Origin: JAICUF01 sp038250675
GTDB taxonomy: Bacteria; Gemmatimonadota; Gemmatimonadetes; Gemmatimonadales; GWC2-71-9
DNA length: 64,000 nt
Direction of reading: 5' to 3'
NCBI GenBank assembly: GCA_038250675.1
Contig: JBBSCB010000001.1
Span: 1-64,000 of the forward strand
Shown piece after piece: positions 24,236-33,000 of the stretch. Numbering within the stretch: the stretch's first letter is position 1; each line of letters opens with the position of its first letter. The translations under genes were made by a program, and so were the position numbers. A model generated the notes under the pieces. It was not told where the DNA came from. It ran no database searches and was given only the letters and a program-made list of their open reading frames with translations.

Positions 24236-24865
24236 TCAACGCGGACCGGGCTGCGGACTCCCGCTCAGGACGCCCAGCGCGTCCATCGCTTCCGGCAGCA
24301 CCAGCGCGGCCCACTCCTCAAAATGTCCTGCCGACGGATGCAGGCCGTCGTCGGCCGTCAGCGCGGGATCATCCAGCGCGCGGCGCGAGGGCGTCGTCAC
24401 GTCCACGTACCGCATCCGCCATCCCAGGCACTCGCTGCGATTCACCGCGTTGAACGCATCCACCGCCTGCGTGATGGCGGCACGATCGCGCCCGCTGGCA
24501 AACGGGGTCGCGCCCCAGTCGGGGATCGAGAGCACGATGATGCGGCCGGGCCCGACGGCCAGGCCGAGGGCCGTCTGCAGCAGTCTGCGAAAGTCGTGGC
24601 GGTATTCCTCCAGGGGGCAGCCCATGTACTGGTTGTTGAACCCGATGAGGAGCGACACGAGCTCGAAGCGGCCCGCCGGGGGCTTGTCACGGAGCGATTC
24701 GGCGAGGTCGGCGGCGGTCCAGCCGGTGCGGGCGATGATCGTGGGGAACACCGCGGGGAGTCCGCGCTCGAGGAGCATCCGCTGAAGCTGGGCCGGCCAC
24801 GACTCGGTAACGGCGATGTCCTGGCCCGTGGCGTACGAATCGCCGAGGACCAGATGCCGGATCAT
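24236..24865 (-). CDS. SGNH/GDSL hydrolase family protein
   Basis: About 209 residues, no signal peptide. SGNH blocks are in order: block I VLGDSYATGQD (nucleophile Ser), LIGFNNQYMG with the block III Asn (the Gly of block II is probably in IARTGWTAADL), and block V ADDGLHPS with Asp and His. An esterase, lipase or carbohydrate deacetylase; substrate unknown. The start MIRHLVLGDS is chosen because the fold begins there; ATGs at 24892 and 24901 are also in frame and none has a clear ribosome site. Confidence 0.88.
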   Translation of the reverse strand: MIRHLVLGDSYATGQDIAVTESWPAQLQRMLLERGLPAVFPTIIARTGWTAADLAESLRDKPPAGRFELVSLLIGFNNQYMGCPLEEYRHDFRRLLQTALGLAVGPGRIIVLSIPDWGATPFASGRDRAAITQAVDAFNAVNRSECLGWRMRYVDVTTPSRRALDDPALTADDGLHPSAGHFEEWAALVLPEAMDALGVLSGSPQPGPR

Positions 24866-25119
24866 GGACGGATGGGTCGGCAGGTACGGCATGTCCGGCA
24901 TCGACGTGTTGATCGTGTTCACGTACGAGAGCTGGGCCACAGCGGAATTCCTCGGCGAAAGACACGTCGGTCGCGTGGGACATCGACTGGGGAGGGATTC
25001 GGTCGCGAAGGTACTGCGTCGTACGGATGGGGGCCAGATGTGGCTGCAGCGCCGCAGCAGTGACCAGGAATTGACGTGTACAGCTTCTGGGCGATCGGGC
25101 GGCGCGAGGCCGCCATTCG

Positions 25120-25459
25120 TCACTCTCGTCTGGTTTCCTCTCTGGACGTGGCGTCAGCGCGGCCGGTCTCGCAAGGGCTCCAGTCGAGAAATTTCCGGTA
25201 GAGCAGTTCGGAGGCGCCGGGCATCAGATGGTCGCGGAGCTCGCGGATGTACTGGTAGCCCAGCCGCTCGTACAGCCGGCGGGCGCCATCGTTGAAGGAC
25301 GAGACGCACAGGAAACGCACCGACCATGCACAGGATCAGGAAACCTGCGAGCCCCCGCTCGTCGTCCGCCACGTACACCTCGCGCGTCGGATCCTCAATG
25401 ATGCCGAGCGACTCCTCGACCGAACGACCCAGCGTGACCCACGGCTCCGAGCCGGCCAT
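25120..25459 (-). pseudogene. Broken GNAT-family N-acetyltransferase
   Basis: The upstream part (ATG at 25459) encodes GSEPWVTLGRSVEESLGIIE then VADDERGLAGFLILCMVGAF. Right after VGAF the reading shifts by one frame to VRFLCVSSFNDGARRLYERL then GYQYIRELRDHLMPGASELL, the C-terminal half of the same family. The acetyl-CoA binding motif that should lie between (GYIQ...RGxGxG/A, about 35 residues) is absent. So there is both an internal deletion and a frameshift, and no active enzyme is expected. The start overlaps the upstream stop (TGATG), which shows it was once the second gene of an operon. Confidence 0.7.
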
Positions 25460-26070
25460 CAGCCATCGGTCGGCGGTGCGCCCGAGGTAACCACGCGCCG
25501 GCGCGCCTGCTCCAGCGCGGCGCGGACCTCGTCCCGGTTGTCGAGGTCGGACAGCCTGATGCGGCGGCTCCGGTGCGGCGTGTGGATGATCGCGTCTGTC
25601 TCGGTGATCGTGATCTCCGTGATGTCGCCCCACGCCGCGCGGAAGCGCCGCCACGGCGGCCCGCCGATTCGGAGTCCGTCGTCGCTCACCCGCAGCGCGC
25701 GACGGCCGAGCGACCATCGGGTGACCCGCGCGTGGGCCAGCCCCATCGTCAGAGTGACGGCGGCGAGCAGGATGATCGGCCGCGCGACATGATGCGCCAC
25801 GTGCCATCGTTCCCACGCCTCGGCCAGCAGCATGGAGCCGGTCCAGATGGCCACCCAGTCCACCCGGCCTGGGTGGGCGTGATGGTGACCTCCGGCGGGC
25901 GGTACGAATGAGTGACGCAGATGGCGGGCGAGGGAGATGAGCAGCAGTCCGCTCGATACGACTTCGACGACGGCCAGGGAGAGCGCGCCACCGGTCGCGG
26001 GCTCCGAGAGCCCCTGGATGCCGGTCACGAGCAGCGCGACCGCCGGAACGGCGTGCTGCAGGTGCTGCAC
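25459..26070 (-). CDS. Membrane protein with C-terminal PH-like domain
   Basis: At least 203 residues: four hydrophobic helices (about residues 5-20, 26-45, 72-88 and 95-112), with a His-rich loop GGHHHAHPG between. The C-terminal soluble domain, WSLGRRALRVSDDGLRIGGP to RIRLSDL, has the strand order of bacterial PH-like domains. The GTG at 26070 is the first conventional start, but in-frame sequence continues to a CTG at 26127 that follows GGGAGG by four bases and would add MTQTLIIPLHSRRLQRARA. I suspect the longer form. Function unknown; followed by the broken GNAT gene. Confidence 0.65.
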   Translation of the reverse strand: MQHLQHAVPAVALLVTGIQGLSEPATGGALSLAVVEVVSSGLLLISLARHLRHSFVPPAGGHHHAHPGRVDWVAIWTGSMLLAEAWERWHVAHHVARPIILLAAVTLTMGLAHARVTRWSLGRRALRVSDDGLRIGGPPWRRFRAAWGDITEITITETDAIIHTPHRSRRIRLSDLDNRDEVRAALEQARRRVVTSGAPPTDG

Positions 26071-26208
26071 CGCGCGGGCGCGTTGCAGGCGGCGGGAGTG
26101 GAGCGGGATGATCAGCGTCTGGGTCAGGGCGCCTCCCGGCGCGTCAGTCGGAATTCGTGGAGATGGGGATACTCGCCGGTCTGATTTGCTCCGCCGACAC
26201 GGTCATCG

Positions 26209-27270
26209 CTACAGACGCCGCACGCGAAGTTTCACCACGTGAATGCTGCCGTCGGCCGCCTGAATGGCTCCGATGAGGTGGTCATGCCCAATCTCGAAAA
26301 CCTGGACTTCGCCTGCGATCCTGAGATCGCCGATGATCACGTTGTCGAGGGTGAGTCCCCGAAGCCACGTCACGCTATCCCCAGGTATGCTGAGTTGCAC
26401 CCAGATGATGCCGTCCGTGTCCGCGAGGACTGCCTGATAGGCCGGAAGATGCTCGGGCATCGGCAGCCGATGGAGCATCTGTTCGCTCATGGCACGAGTT
26501 GCCGCATTGCGGAACACCGCCGACTGGAGCGCGGTGGCGCGGTCGAACTGGCGCGCGTTCGGCTGCCGCACGGCGACGCGCGTCGTGAGTGGCGCACCCG
26601 CTTTGCCCGCGAAATCGAGCACCAGAATCGTATCCGAGTCCGCGGTGCCGACGATCAGCCTATCTCCGGCCACCGCCAGCGCGGTGATCCGGCCCAGCGG
26701 ACGGGCCTGGCCCATCGGATAGACGCCCAGGGCATGCACTGTGTCGGCAACCGACACCATGGCATACAGTTGGCCGCGAAATTCTGCCGTAGCCATCTGG
26801 GCGACTGAGGTCGGTACCGCCTCCGGCGGGCCGAAGTACGCTACCGCACCACTGCGGCTGCAGGTGATGGCGGTGGGAACCGGCCGGAGCTGAAATTCCC
26901 GAGCCACGTGCCGGTCCGGTCCGAGGACCGTCATCCGCTGCGTCATCCGGTCCCAGACGAACACGGAGTCATGCGCGCACTGGCCGAGCCGGCCGGTCGA
27001 CGAGAGGAGCCGACCACTCGGCACAAAGAATCGTACGGCGTACTCACCTCGGTCTGCGACGGCGATCGATCCATCAGGCAGTTGCGTGGCACCCACTGGC
27101 TCGCTGAGCGTCGACTCGCCCAGGTCGAGTATTGCGAGGCTGTCGATCGTAATAGCATGGGCAGGCGTCTGCTGACGTTCTGTGCGGCACGCCGCGCTCG
27201 CAAGAAGCATGGCCAGGAGGACACGGCAGCGCTCACCACGTCGCTCGCCACGACGACCGTCAGCGGTCAT
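26209..27270 (-). CDS. 6-bladed beta-propeller lipoprotein
   Basis: 353 residues from ATG 27270: Arg-rich n-region, hydrophobic core and lipobox LLASAAC (Cys at about 28). Propeller blades follow: LSEPVGATQLPDGSIAVADR, RFFVPSGRLLSSTGRLGQCA, then GAIQAADGSIHVVKLRVRRL at the end. Probably envelope-anchored, ligand unknown; related in type to the protein at 17173-18336. The frame is open for another 80 codons upstream to about 27511 and encodes a hydrophobic stretch (ALLWIVTGMLPVLALAGWPG, LTMMAIFAVAPITGVAM). Either a separate small membrane protein lost its stop or the two are one longer protein. Start placement is the main doubt. Confidence 0.75.
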   Translation of the reverse strand: MTADGRRGERRGERCRVLLAMLLASAACRTERQQTPAHAITIDSLAILDLGESTLSEPVGATQLPDGSIAVADRGEYAVRFFVPSGRLLSSTGRLGQCAHDSVFVWDRMTQRMTVLGPDRHVAREFQLRPVPTAITCSRSGAVAYFGPPEAVPTSVAQMATAEFRGQLYAMVSVADTVHALGVYPMGQARPLGRITALAVAGDRLIVGTADSDTILVLDFAGKAGAPLTTRVAVRQPNARQFDRATALQSAVFRNAATRAMSEQMLHRLPMPEHLPAYQAVLADTDGIIWVQLSIPGDSVTWLRGLTLDNVIIGDLRIAGEVQVFEIGHDHLIGAIQAADGSIHVVKLRVRRL

Positions 27271-27511
27271 CGAAATCGCGACCGACCCCAACAGTCGCCA
27301 CCAGGTGATACCACCTGCACGCCCGCCATCCGCCGACATTGGCGAATACCGTCGCATCGCGACTCCCGTGATCGGGGCAACTGCAAAGATGGCCATCATC
27401 GTCAGATTGAACCCGGGCCACCCTGCGAGCGCGAGCACGGGCAACATCCCGGTGACGATCCACAGCAGGGCGACCGCCCGCCCCCCGCCCGCCCGCGTCA
27501 CTGCCACCCAC

Positions 27512-27802
27512 TCACCCCGCTGGCTCGTCCAGTATCGGCTCTTCCAGCTCGATCTCGATCCCCCCGATCCACCCGGCCACCATGTTGTAGACCGCGCACC
27601 CGAGCGCCGCGAACACGGCCCCCACCACCCCGTAGAGCACCGGCATCGCCAGCGCGAGACCGACGCCAAAGCCCGAGCGTCCGGGCGCAAACGCATTGGC
27701 CAGCAACAGGAAGGGGATGAAGATCAGCCCCATCAGCGCGTACATCACTCCCATGACCTTGGCGGTCTGGCCGATCCCGAATCGCTGAATGCGCTGTCCC
27801 AT
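27512..27802 (-). CDS. Small membrane protein
   Basis: 96 residues with two long hydrophobic segments (about residues 15-38 and 45-78) around a short Pro/Gly loop, an N-terminal amphipathic RIQRFGIGQTAKVMG, and an acidic tail IELEEPILDEPAG. GGGAG nine bases before the ATG supports the start. The GIGQTAK opening and acidic end recur in small uncharacterised membrane proteins, but I cannot name a family. Its stop is followed within a few bases by the open frame leading into the propeller lipoprotein. Confidence 0.65.
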   Translation of the reverse strand: MGQRIQRFGIGQTAKVMGVMYALMGLIFIPFLLLANAFAPGRSGFGVGLALAMPVLYGVVGAVFAALGCAVYNMVAGWIGGIEIELEEPILDEPAG

Positions 27803-27854
27803 GACTGGAAGCTCCCGCGTAAGGGTGAAGAGGTCCCATGACGTGATAAAACGA

Positions 27855-28253
27855 TCACCGGGGTCCGCACCCGGCGAATTTCGCCTTGATGGGCGCGAGA
27901 TCGATCGGGTGCCAGCGTGTCGTCGTGTCGCCCGCCACGGCGGACGTCGTATCGGCCACCTGCAGTGAGTCGACTCCGGTCCCGGCGAGCATATACATGG
28001 TGGCGTCCGACTGCTCCTCGCGCACCCCCGGGCACTTTCCGGCGGTGAATATGGCCCACCCGGTACGGCCGACGTGCCACGCCTTCTCAGGATACCTGGC
28101 CCAGAACCGGACCAATGCTCGTTCAGGCGGCAGCGAGTCGGCCAAGGAGGGTGCCGGCGACCGATGTCTGGGCGATCGATGTTCCGGCTGCTGGGCAGCC
28201 AGCGGACCGGCAACGAATGCGAGCGCTGCGTACACGACGAGACCCGTGCGCAT
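27855..28253 (-). CDS. Secreted hypothetical protein
   Basis: 132 residues with a signal peptide (MRTGLVVYAALAFVAGPLAA then QQ). The mature part has RALVRFWARYPEKAWHVGRT, WAIFTAGKCPGVREEQSDAT and a final AKFAGCGPR, with two cysteines that could form a disulfide. GGGAGGGAGCCAT before ATG is a strong ribosome site. No family recognised. It follows the NTF2-like gene by 19 bases on the same strand. Confidence 0.65.
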   Translation of the reverse strand: MRTGLVVYAALAFVAGPLAAQQPEHRSPRHRSPAPSLADSLPPERALVRFWARYPEKAWHVGRTGWAIFTAGKCPGVREEQSDATMYMLAGTGVDSLQVADTTSAVAGDTTTRWHPIDLAPIKAKFAGCGPR

Positions 28254-28272
28254 ATGGCTCCCTCCCCTCGAG

Positions 28273-28755
28273 CTATTGCACATCGAACGCGACCGCGCCC
28301 TGACCCAGATACTCCGGCGGAATCGGCTCACGCCGCCGCTCCACGTGAAATGCAAGCGCACTGATGCACCATGTGCCTTGCACCCGGATCAATTGAAAGG
28401 CATGTACCGTGCGCCCGGTCAGCGCTTCCGCTGCACCGATGACGCGCACCTCGGTGGTGCTGAACACTTGCGCGATGTTGCCGTAGGCGTGCGCGTGGTG
28501 CCAGAGCTCCGCGTGCTCCTCGCGGATCCCGGCCGCATGTTTGCCCTCACGCACCGGCGCGCCCAGGTCGAGATACTCGGTGATGGAGAGGTCAGCGCGG
28601 TCCTCCACGCCGGCGTTGTCAGCCATGACACCCCGGATCCGGGCGTCCGGCAGGAAGAGCCGCGTGATGGCTGCCCGGTCGCGCGCAGCCGGCGGGGCCG
28701 CCCAGGTCAGGCGGAAGAACTCAGCCACTGTCTCATGTGCATCGGTGATCGGCAT
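28273..28755 (-). CDS. NTF2-like (SnoaL-type) domain protein
   Basis: 160 residues of a cone-shaped alpha+beta fold. Helix VAEFFRLTWAAPPAARDRAA is followed by RLFLPDARIRGVM, strand FSTTEVRVIG, and VHAFQLIRVQGTWCISALAF with the closing strand pattern HVERR. Typical of small cytoplasmic proteins acting as ketosteroid-isomerase-like enzymes or binding subunits; no catalytic residue can be assigned. CGGAGGTTC precedes the ATG. Part of a minus-strand run of short genes from 30210 to 27512. Confidence 0.75.
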   Translation of the reverse strand: MPITDAHETVAEFFRLTWAAPPAARDRAAITRLFLPDARIRGVMADNAGVEDRADLSITEYLDLGAPVREGKHAAGIREEHAELWHHAHAYGNIAQVFSTTEVRVIGAAEALTGRTVHAFQLIRVQGTWCISALAFHVERRREPIPPEYLGQGAVAFDVQ

Positions 28756-28781
28756 GAACCTCCGGGCGCGCGCGCGCCAGT

Positions 28782-29372
28782 TCAGAAGACGAATACGTCC
28801 GCACCGAGTGAAAGCCGGACCGGGTGGACGGTGTTGGCCCCGGTCCAGTAAGACGTCGACCAGCCCTTCCGGCCAGTCAGGTCCACCTCGGCGGTGAGCC
28901 CCGCATGCTGCGCCAGCCGTGCGGTGAGTCCTCCGCCCAGGACCGCCTCGAAGCTCACCCCCGATGTGGCGACGTCGAACGTGTGGTCGGTGCTGTTGGT
29001 GGACAGCAACAGGAGGCGACCGGTGGCGTACGGCAGGAAGCGGCTGCCCGGGCCCGCGAGAAAGTACGTCGCCCCCGGCCCGAGCCCCACCACGTGCGTG
29101 TTGCCGAACAGACTGGTGTAGCGCTCGAACGTGATTGCACCTGCCAGCGCCAGCTCGGGCCTGATGAAGTAGCCGGCGTTGGCATCGAGCGAAAAGAGCT
29201 TGATGTTCGATTCATAGCCGCCCTTGATCTGTGTGCCGACGTGCCCGATGAGGCCGATGGCGACTGTGCCGCGCCCGGTGGCGTAATAATCCTGCCCGTG
29301 CGCCGCGGCCGGCAACGCACCGGCCGCCAGCGCAATCAGCACAGCCGGACGCACGCAGGAAGGAAGTCGCAT
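28782..29372 (-). CDS. Outer-membrane beta-barrel-like secreted protein
   Basis: 196 residues with a signal peptide (to AAAHGQ at about 26). The mature protein is a series of alternating strands with aromatic girdles (TVAIGLIGHVGTQIKGGYES, LFSLDANAGYFIRPELALAG, AVLGGGLTARLAQHAGLTAE) and ends in VRLSLGADVFVF, whose C-terminal Phe is the usual barrel-assembly signal. Probably an eight-stranded barrel in the outer membrane. ATG overlaps the stop of the upstream gene (TGATG). Confidence 0.75.
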   Translation of the reverse strand: MRLPSCVRPAVLIALAAGALPAAAHGQDYYATGRGTVAIGLIGHVGTQIKGGYESNIKLFSLDANAGYFIRPELALAGAITFERYTSLFGNTHVVGLGPGATYFLAGPGSRFLPYATGRLLLLSTNSTDHTFDVATSGVSFEAVLGGGLTARLAQHAGLTAEVDLTGRKGWSTSYWTGANTVHPVRLSLGADVFVF

Positions 29373-29782
29373 CAATCGCCGTGAAGTTCCGGATCGCACC
29401 GGCCCAGCGAATCCAGCTGGCCGCGTGGCACCGCAACCCACGAGCGCTCGGATGGGTGGTCCGCCGTCGTGATGTATACGTCGGCCCGGTGGATTCCGGC
29501 GAACATGAGTGCCATGAACCGGGTCTCTGCCGCCTCGTCCCGATCGAGCCTGACGGCCAGACAGCGTCCCACCCGCATCACGTGCCCCGTCTCATACGTG
29601 ACCAGCGCGGTGTCCGCTCCCAGCTGCATTCTGATGATCATGCCGGTCTGGACGGAGGGCCCGGTGGAATCGGCGGCGGCCGCCGCCTGCTGAGCGCGTA
29701 GCACGCACGGACCGGCCAGGGCCAACACTGCCGCCGTCAGCACCGCGCGCAGGAATCGATGCCAGCCGTCGCGCGATCTCAC
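29372..29782 (-). CDS. Secreted hypothetical protein
   Basis: 136 residues; GTG start at 29782 overlaps the upstream stop (GTGA). Signal peptide FLRAVLTAAVLALAGPCVLR then AQQ. The mature part is beta-rich with MIIRMQLGADTALVTYETGH and VYITTADHPSERSWVAVPRG, and ends DSLGRCDPELHGD. It resembles small domains that set or read lipid/LPS-side surface properties, but I cannot name it. Coupled on both sides: membrane protein before, barrel protein after. Confidence 0.65.
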   Translation of the reverse strand: MRSRDGWHRFLRAVLTAAVLALAGPCVLRAQQAAAAADSTGPSVQTGMIIRMQLGADTALVTYETGHVMRVGRCLAVRLDRDEAAETRFMALMFAGIHRADVYITTADHPSERSWVAVPRGQLDSLGRCDPELHGD

Positions 29783-30210
29783 GGGTGGCCCGCCATGATC
29801 CAGTCCCGCAACAACCTCCATGTCCCCATCGAGACCGCCGGGGACAGCGTCATGGCGAGCGTACCCGCCATCCCCGCCACGACGGCGCCGAGCGTCCACC
29901 GGCCGCGCACCGCCCGCCGCCAGACCGCCAGCACGACCAGCAGGATCACGAGCGGGACCAGCACGGCCAGCGTGATCACGACGAGCTCCCCGACCCACAG
30001 CCGTGGAGTTGCCGTACGCAATCGGCCCAGATGCAGCATCACATAGAGCCCGGCGACACCGCCGAGCCATGCGACGAGGAAGATCCAGGGAATTCGCTCA
30101 AGCCGGCCCCGTGCGTACGCCACGGCGGTGGCTGCCGCAAATCCCACCGCCACCGCCAGAAACACCGGCCACCCCTGCGTGTGCGCGTTGACCCACGGTG
30201 ATACGGACAC
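29779..30210 (-). CDS. Four-helix membrane protein
   Basis: 143 residues with four hydrophobic helices (about residues 14-32, 40-58, 74-95 and 105-128). The linkers are short and Arg-rich and no recognisable catalytic motif is present. GTG start at 30210 with GGGGG upstream. First gene of a three-gene coupled unit (membrane protein, secreted protein, outer-membrane barrel), an order that suggests an envelope-spanning assembly; this is inference. Confidence 0.65.
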   Translation of the reverse strand: MSVSPWVNAHTQGWPVFLAVAVGFAAATAVAYARGRLERIPWIFLVAWLGGVAGLYVMLHLGRLRTATPRLWVGELVVITLAVLVPLVILLVVLAVWRRAVRGRWTLGAVVAGMAGTLAMTLSPAVSMGTWRLLRDWIMAGHP

Positions 30211-30330
30211 GACGGCCCCCTGGTGACGAGGACGGGTTGATCAGCATGTCATGCGAGCGGAAGTCGGACGAGACACACGATACACTCTGCGACTTTCCAA
30301 CGTGGGGCGCCACTGGGGAAAGCCCTGGGC

Positions 30331-33000
30331 TCACAGCCCGTCGGTTTCCATGACCCAGACGTTGCTCTGGCGCTCCTCGACCGTGAAGTAAATCCGGCCG
30401 CGACCGAGCCCCCAACCGGGGCGGTAGGACGGCCGCAGCGGATCGTCCAGTCGCAGCAGCTCGCGCGGCGCACCACCCTCGACGGGCACCGACCAGAACG
30501 ACGCCACCCCGTGACGGTCCCAGCTCTTGAAGTAGATGCTACGGCCGTCCGGCGCCCAGACCGTCGTGGCCGCGCGGGGAAAGCCCGGCTTCGACGCATC
30601 CATCACCGTGCGCACCGGGCCCGAATCCACCGGCACCACCATCAGCGGTGACGGCCCACCGTCGAACCGCATGCTGAACGCCAGCGACCGCCCGTCCGGC
30701 GACCAGGTGGGTCCGATCCCGTATGGCACCCGCTCCACCGGCGTGCCCCAACTGCCGTCCGGGTGCCGCCGGACCACCCAGATCCCGCCGGCCGTGGTGA
30801 GGTCCATGAACGCGAGCGCCTTCCCGTCGGGGGACCAGTCCGCCAGCGCCTCCTGGCGCGGGGACGAAGTCACCTGCTGTCGCGGCCTGCCGTCGAGTGG
30901 CTGCACGTAGATGTCGCGTGAGCCGTGCCGCCACGAGTGAAAGACGATCTCCCGTCCGTCGGGCGACGGCACCGCCGCGAAGTCGTCGCTCGAGTCAGCG
31001 GTGAGCCGCTCGGCCTCGCCGCCGGACAGCCGGAGCCGGTAAATGTCCGAATGGCCGTTGAGATTCGAGTCGTAGTAGAGCCACTGGCCGTCGGCCGACA
31101 GGCGCACCGTTTCGATCACCTGGTTGCCGCGCGTGACCTGCACCGCCTGCGACTGGCGGACCGGCGGGCCGCCCGGCGCCGGCAGCGGCAGCCACCAGAT
31201 GTTGCCGCTGGTGCTGTAGACGTTGTATGCCAGGTGGCGGCCGTCCCGCGCAAGCGAGATTGACTGGGCGCCGAGCCCCACGGTGAGCCGCACGGGGCTG
31301 CCGATCGGGGTGCCGTCGCGTCCGATCCCGAGCATGAAGACGTCCCGGGGCCCGCTCCGGTCCGAGATGAAGTAGAGGTGATGGCCGTCGGGCGACCAGA
31401 CCGGAGACTGGTTCAGGGTCGTGCTGTCGGTGACCGAGACGACGCGCCCATCCGCGACGCGGCAGACGACGATGCGGCTGGGCGAGAGGTTGCCGAACGT
31501 CAGCCCCAGGGCGATGTAGCGCACGTTGCCGGCGGCACACGCCAGCAGCGTGGCATCGGGTGACCAGGTGCACTGCGAGGGTTCCAGCAGCACCGCGAGC
31601 CGCCGCGCGGCACCGTCCCGTGGCCGGACCAGAATCGAATCTCCCATGACATAGGCGATCGTGGCGCCGTCGGGGGACCAGGCCGCGGACATTACCCCGG
31701 CGTCGGGACCCGCCGGGATTTCCTGGTGCGCCGCGCCGCCCGATGCTGGTGCGCTGAAGACGCCGCCGCCGCTCAGGAAGAGCACCCTGGTGCCGTCGGG
31801 CGACCACGACGGCAGACTCTGAGCCTGGGTGGTGTCGTCGGTGAGCGGAATCTGGCGGCCGCCGGCCACCGGCCGCACGTACACCCGCGCATCCACCGAC
31901 GTGCCCGCCGCGTATGCCACGCTCCTCCCGTCGGGGGAGATGGCGGGCTGGACCTCCAAGCCGGGATCGGACGTCACCTGCCGGGACTGACCGAAGCTGG
32001 CGCCGGCGGCGGCGCTTGCGGCGGGCCGCAGCCAGCCCCAGAGCGCCAGCACGATCGCCACCGCGGCCAGCGTCCAGCCGGCAAGCGCCCCACGGGCGAG
32101 CGCCGTCGAGCGCCTGCCCGCGTCGCGCCCCGCGGTTGAATGGTCGGCGGACCGCGCTCCGTCCCGCGTTCCGCCGGCGAGCGCCGCCGCAAACTCAGCG
32201 GCGGTGGCGTACCGGTCCGCCGGCAGCTTTTCCAGCGCGGTGAGTACCGCATCCTCCACCGCCTGCGGCACCCGCTCCCGCTGCCGGCGGATCGGGGCCG
32301 GCTTCTCGGTCATCACCTTGGCCACGATCGCCTGAGGGGTGGGGCCGCTGAACGGCGGCTCGCCGGTCAGCATCTCGTAGGTGACGCACCCAAGCGCGTA
32401 GATGTCGGCCCGGGCATCGAGGTCGCGCTCGCCCATCGCCTGTTCGGGCGACATGTAGTGCGGCGTGCCGAGCGACATGCCGGTCTCGGTCATGCGCGAG
32501 CCGCCGGTCCGCGCCGCGGCCAGTGCGATCCCGAAATCGGCCACCAGCGCGTGGCCGCCGTGGAGCAGGATGTTCTCCGGCTTGATGTCGCGGTGGATCA
32601 CGCCGTGCTGGTGGGCGTACTGCAGCGCGTCGGCCACCTCGCGCGCGATCCGGAGCGCATCCTCGATCGGCAACTGCTTTTCCCGCGTCAGCCGGTCCCG
32701 CAACGACTCGCCCTCGACGAACGGCATCACGTAGAACACGGTGCCGTCCACCCGCCCCGAGTCGAACAGCGCCAGGATGTGTGGGTGCTGCAGATTGGCC
32801 GTCGTCTTGATCTCGGCCAGGAAGCGGTCGGCACCGATCACCGCGGCGAGCTCGGGCCGGAGCACCTTGACCGCAACCTTGCGGTCGTGCTTGAGATCCT
32901 GAGCCAGGTAGACCGTGGCCATCCCGCCGGCGCCCAGTTCGCGCTCGAGCTGGTAGCGCTCGGTCAGGGCGGTGCGAAGCTGGTCGGGGACGTCGGTCAC
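30331..33000 (-). CDS. Ser/Thr protein kinase with periplasmic TolB/PD40 propeller
   Basis: 889 residues. Cytoplasmic Hanks-type kinase: glycine loop ELGAGGMATVY, ATP lysine Lys45 in VAVKVL, HRDIKPEN with catalytic Asp138, ADFGIA with Asp155, and GTPHYMSPEQ in the activation segment. After a linker, one membrane helix (about residues 312-330, WTLAAVAIVLALWGW). Then about 540 residues of repeated PD40/WD40-like blades with the SPDGxxI/L pattern (AISPDGRSVAYAAG, SWSPDGTRVLFLSG, VWSPDGHHLYFISD and more). The outside propeller probably senses a ligand that controls the kinase. Last gene of a four-gene signalling operon; its GTG overlaps the previous stop by four bases. Confidence 0.93.
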   Translation of the reverse strand: MTDVPDQLRTALTERYQLERELGAGGMATVYLAQDLKHDRKVAVKVLRPELAAVIGADRFLAEIKTTANLQHPHILALFDSGRVDGTVFYVMPFVEGESLRDRLTREKQLPIEDALRIAREVADALQYAHQHGVIHRDIKPENILLHGGHALVADFGIALAAARTGGSRMTETGMSLGTPHYMSPEQAMGERDLDARADIYALGCVTYEMLTGEPPFSGPTPQAIVAKVMTEKPAPIRRQRERVPQAVEDAVLTALEKLPADRYATAAEFAAALAGGTRDGARSADHSTAGRDAGRRSTALARGALAGWTLAAVAIVLALWGWLRPAASAAAGASFGQSRQVTSDPGLEVQPAISPDGRSVAYAAGTSVDARVYVRPVAGGRQIPLTDDTTQAQSLPSWSPDGTRVLFLSGGGVFSAPASGGAAHQEIPAGPDAGVMSAAWSPDGATIAYVMGDSILVRPRDGAARRLAVLLEPSQCTWSPDATLLACAAGNVRYIALGLTFGNLSPSRIVVCRVADGRVVSVTDSTTLNQSPVWSPDGHHLYFISDRSGPRDVFMLGIGRDGTPIGSPVRLTVGLGAQSISLARDGRHLAYNVYSTSGNIWWLPLPAPGGPPVRQSQAVQVTRGNQVIETVRLSADGQWLYYDSNLNGHSDIYRLRLSGGEAERLTADSSDDFAAVPSPDGREIVFHSWRHGSRDIYVQPLDGRPRQQVTSSPRQEALADWSPDGKALAFMDLTTAGGIWVVRRHPDGSWGTPVERVPYGIGPTWSPDGRSLAFSMRFDGGPSPLMVVPVDSGPVRTVMDASKPGFPRAATTVWAPDGRSIYFKSWDRHGVASFWSVPVEGGAPRELLRLDDPLRPSYRPGWGLGRGRIYFTVEERQSNVWVMETDGL

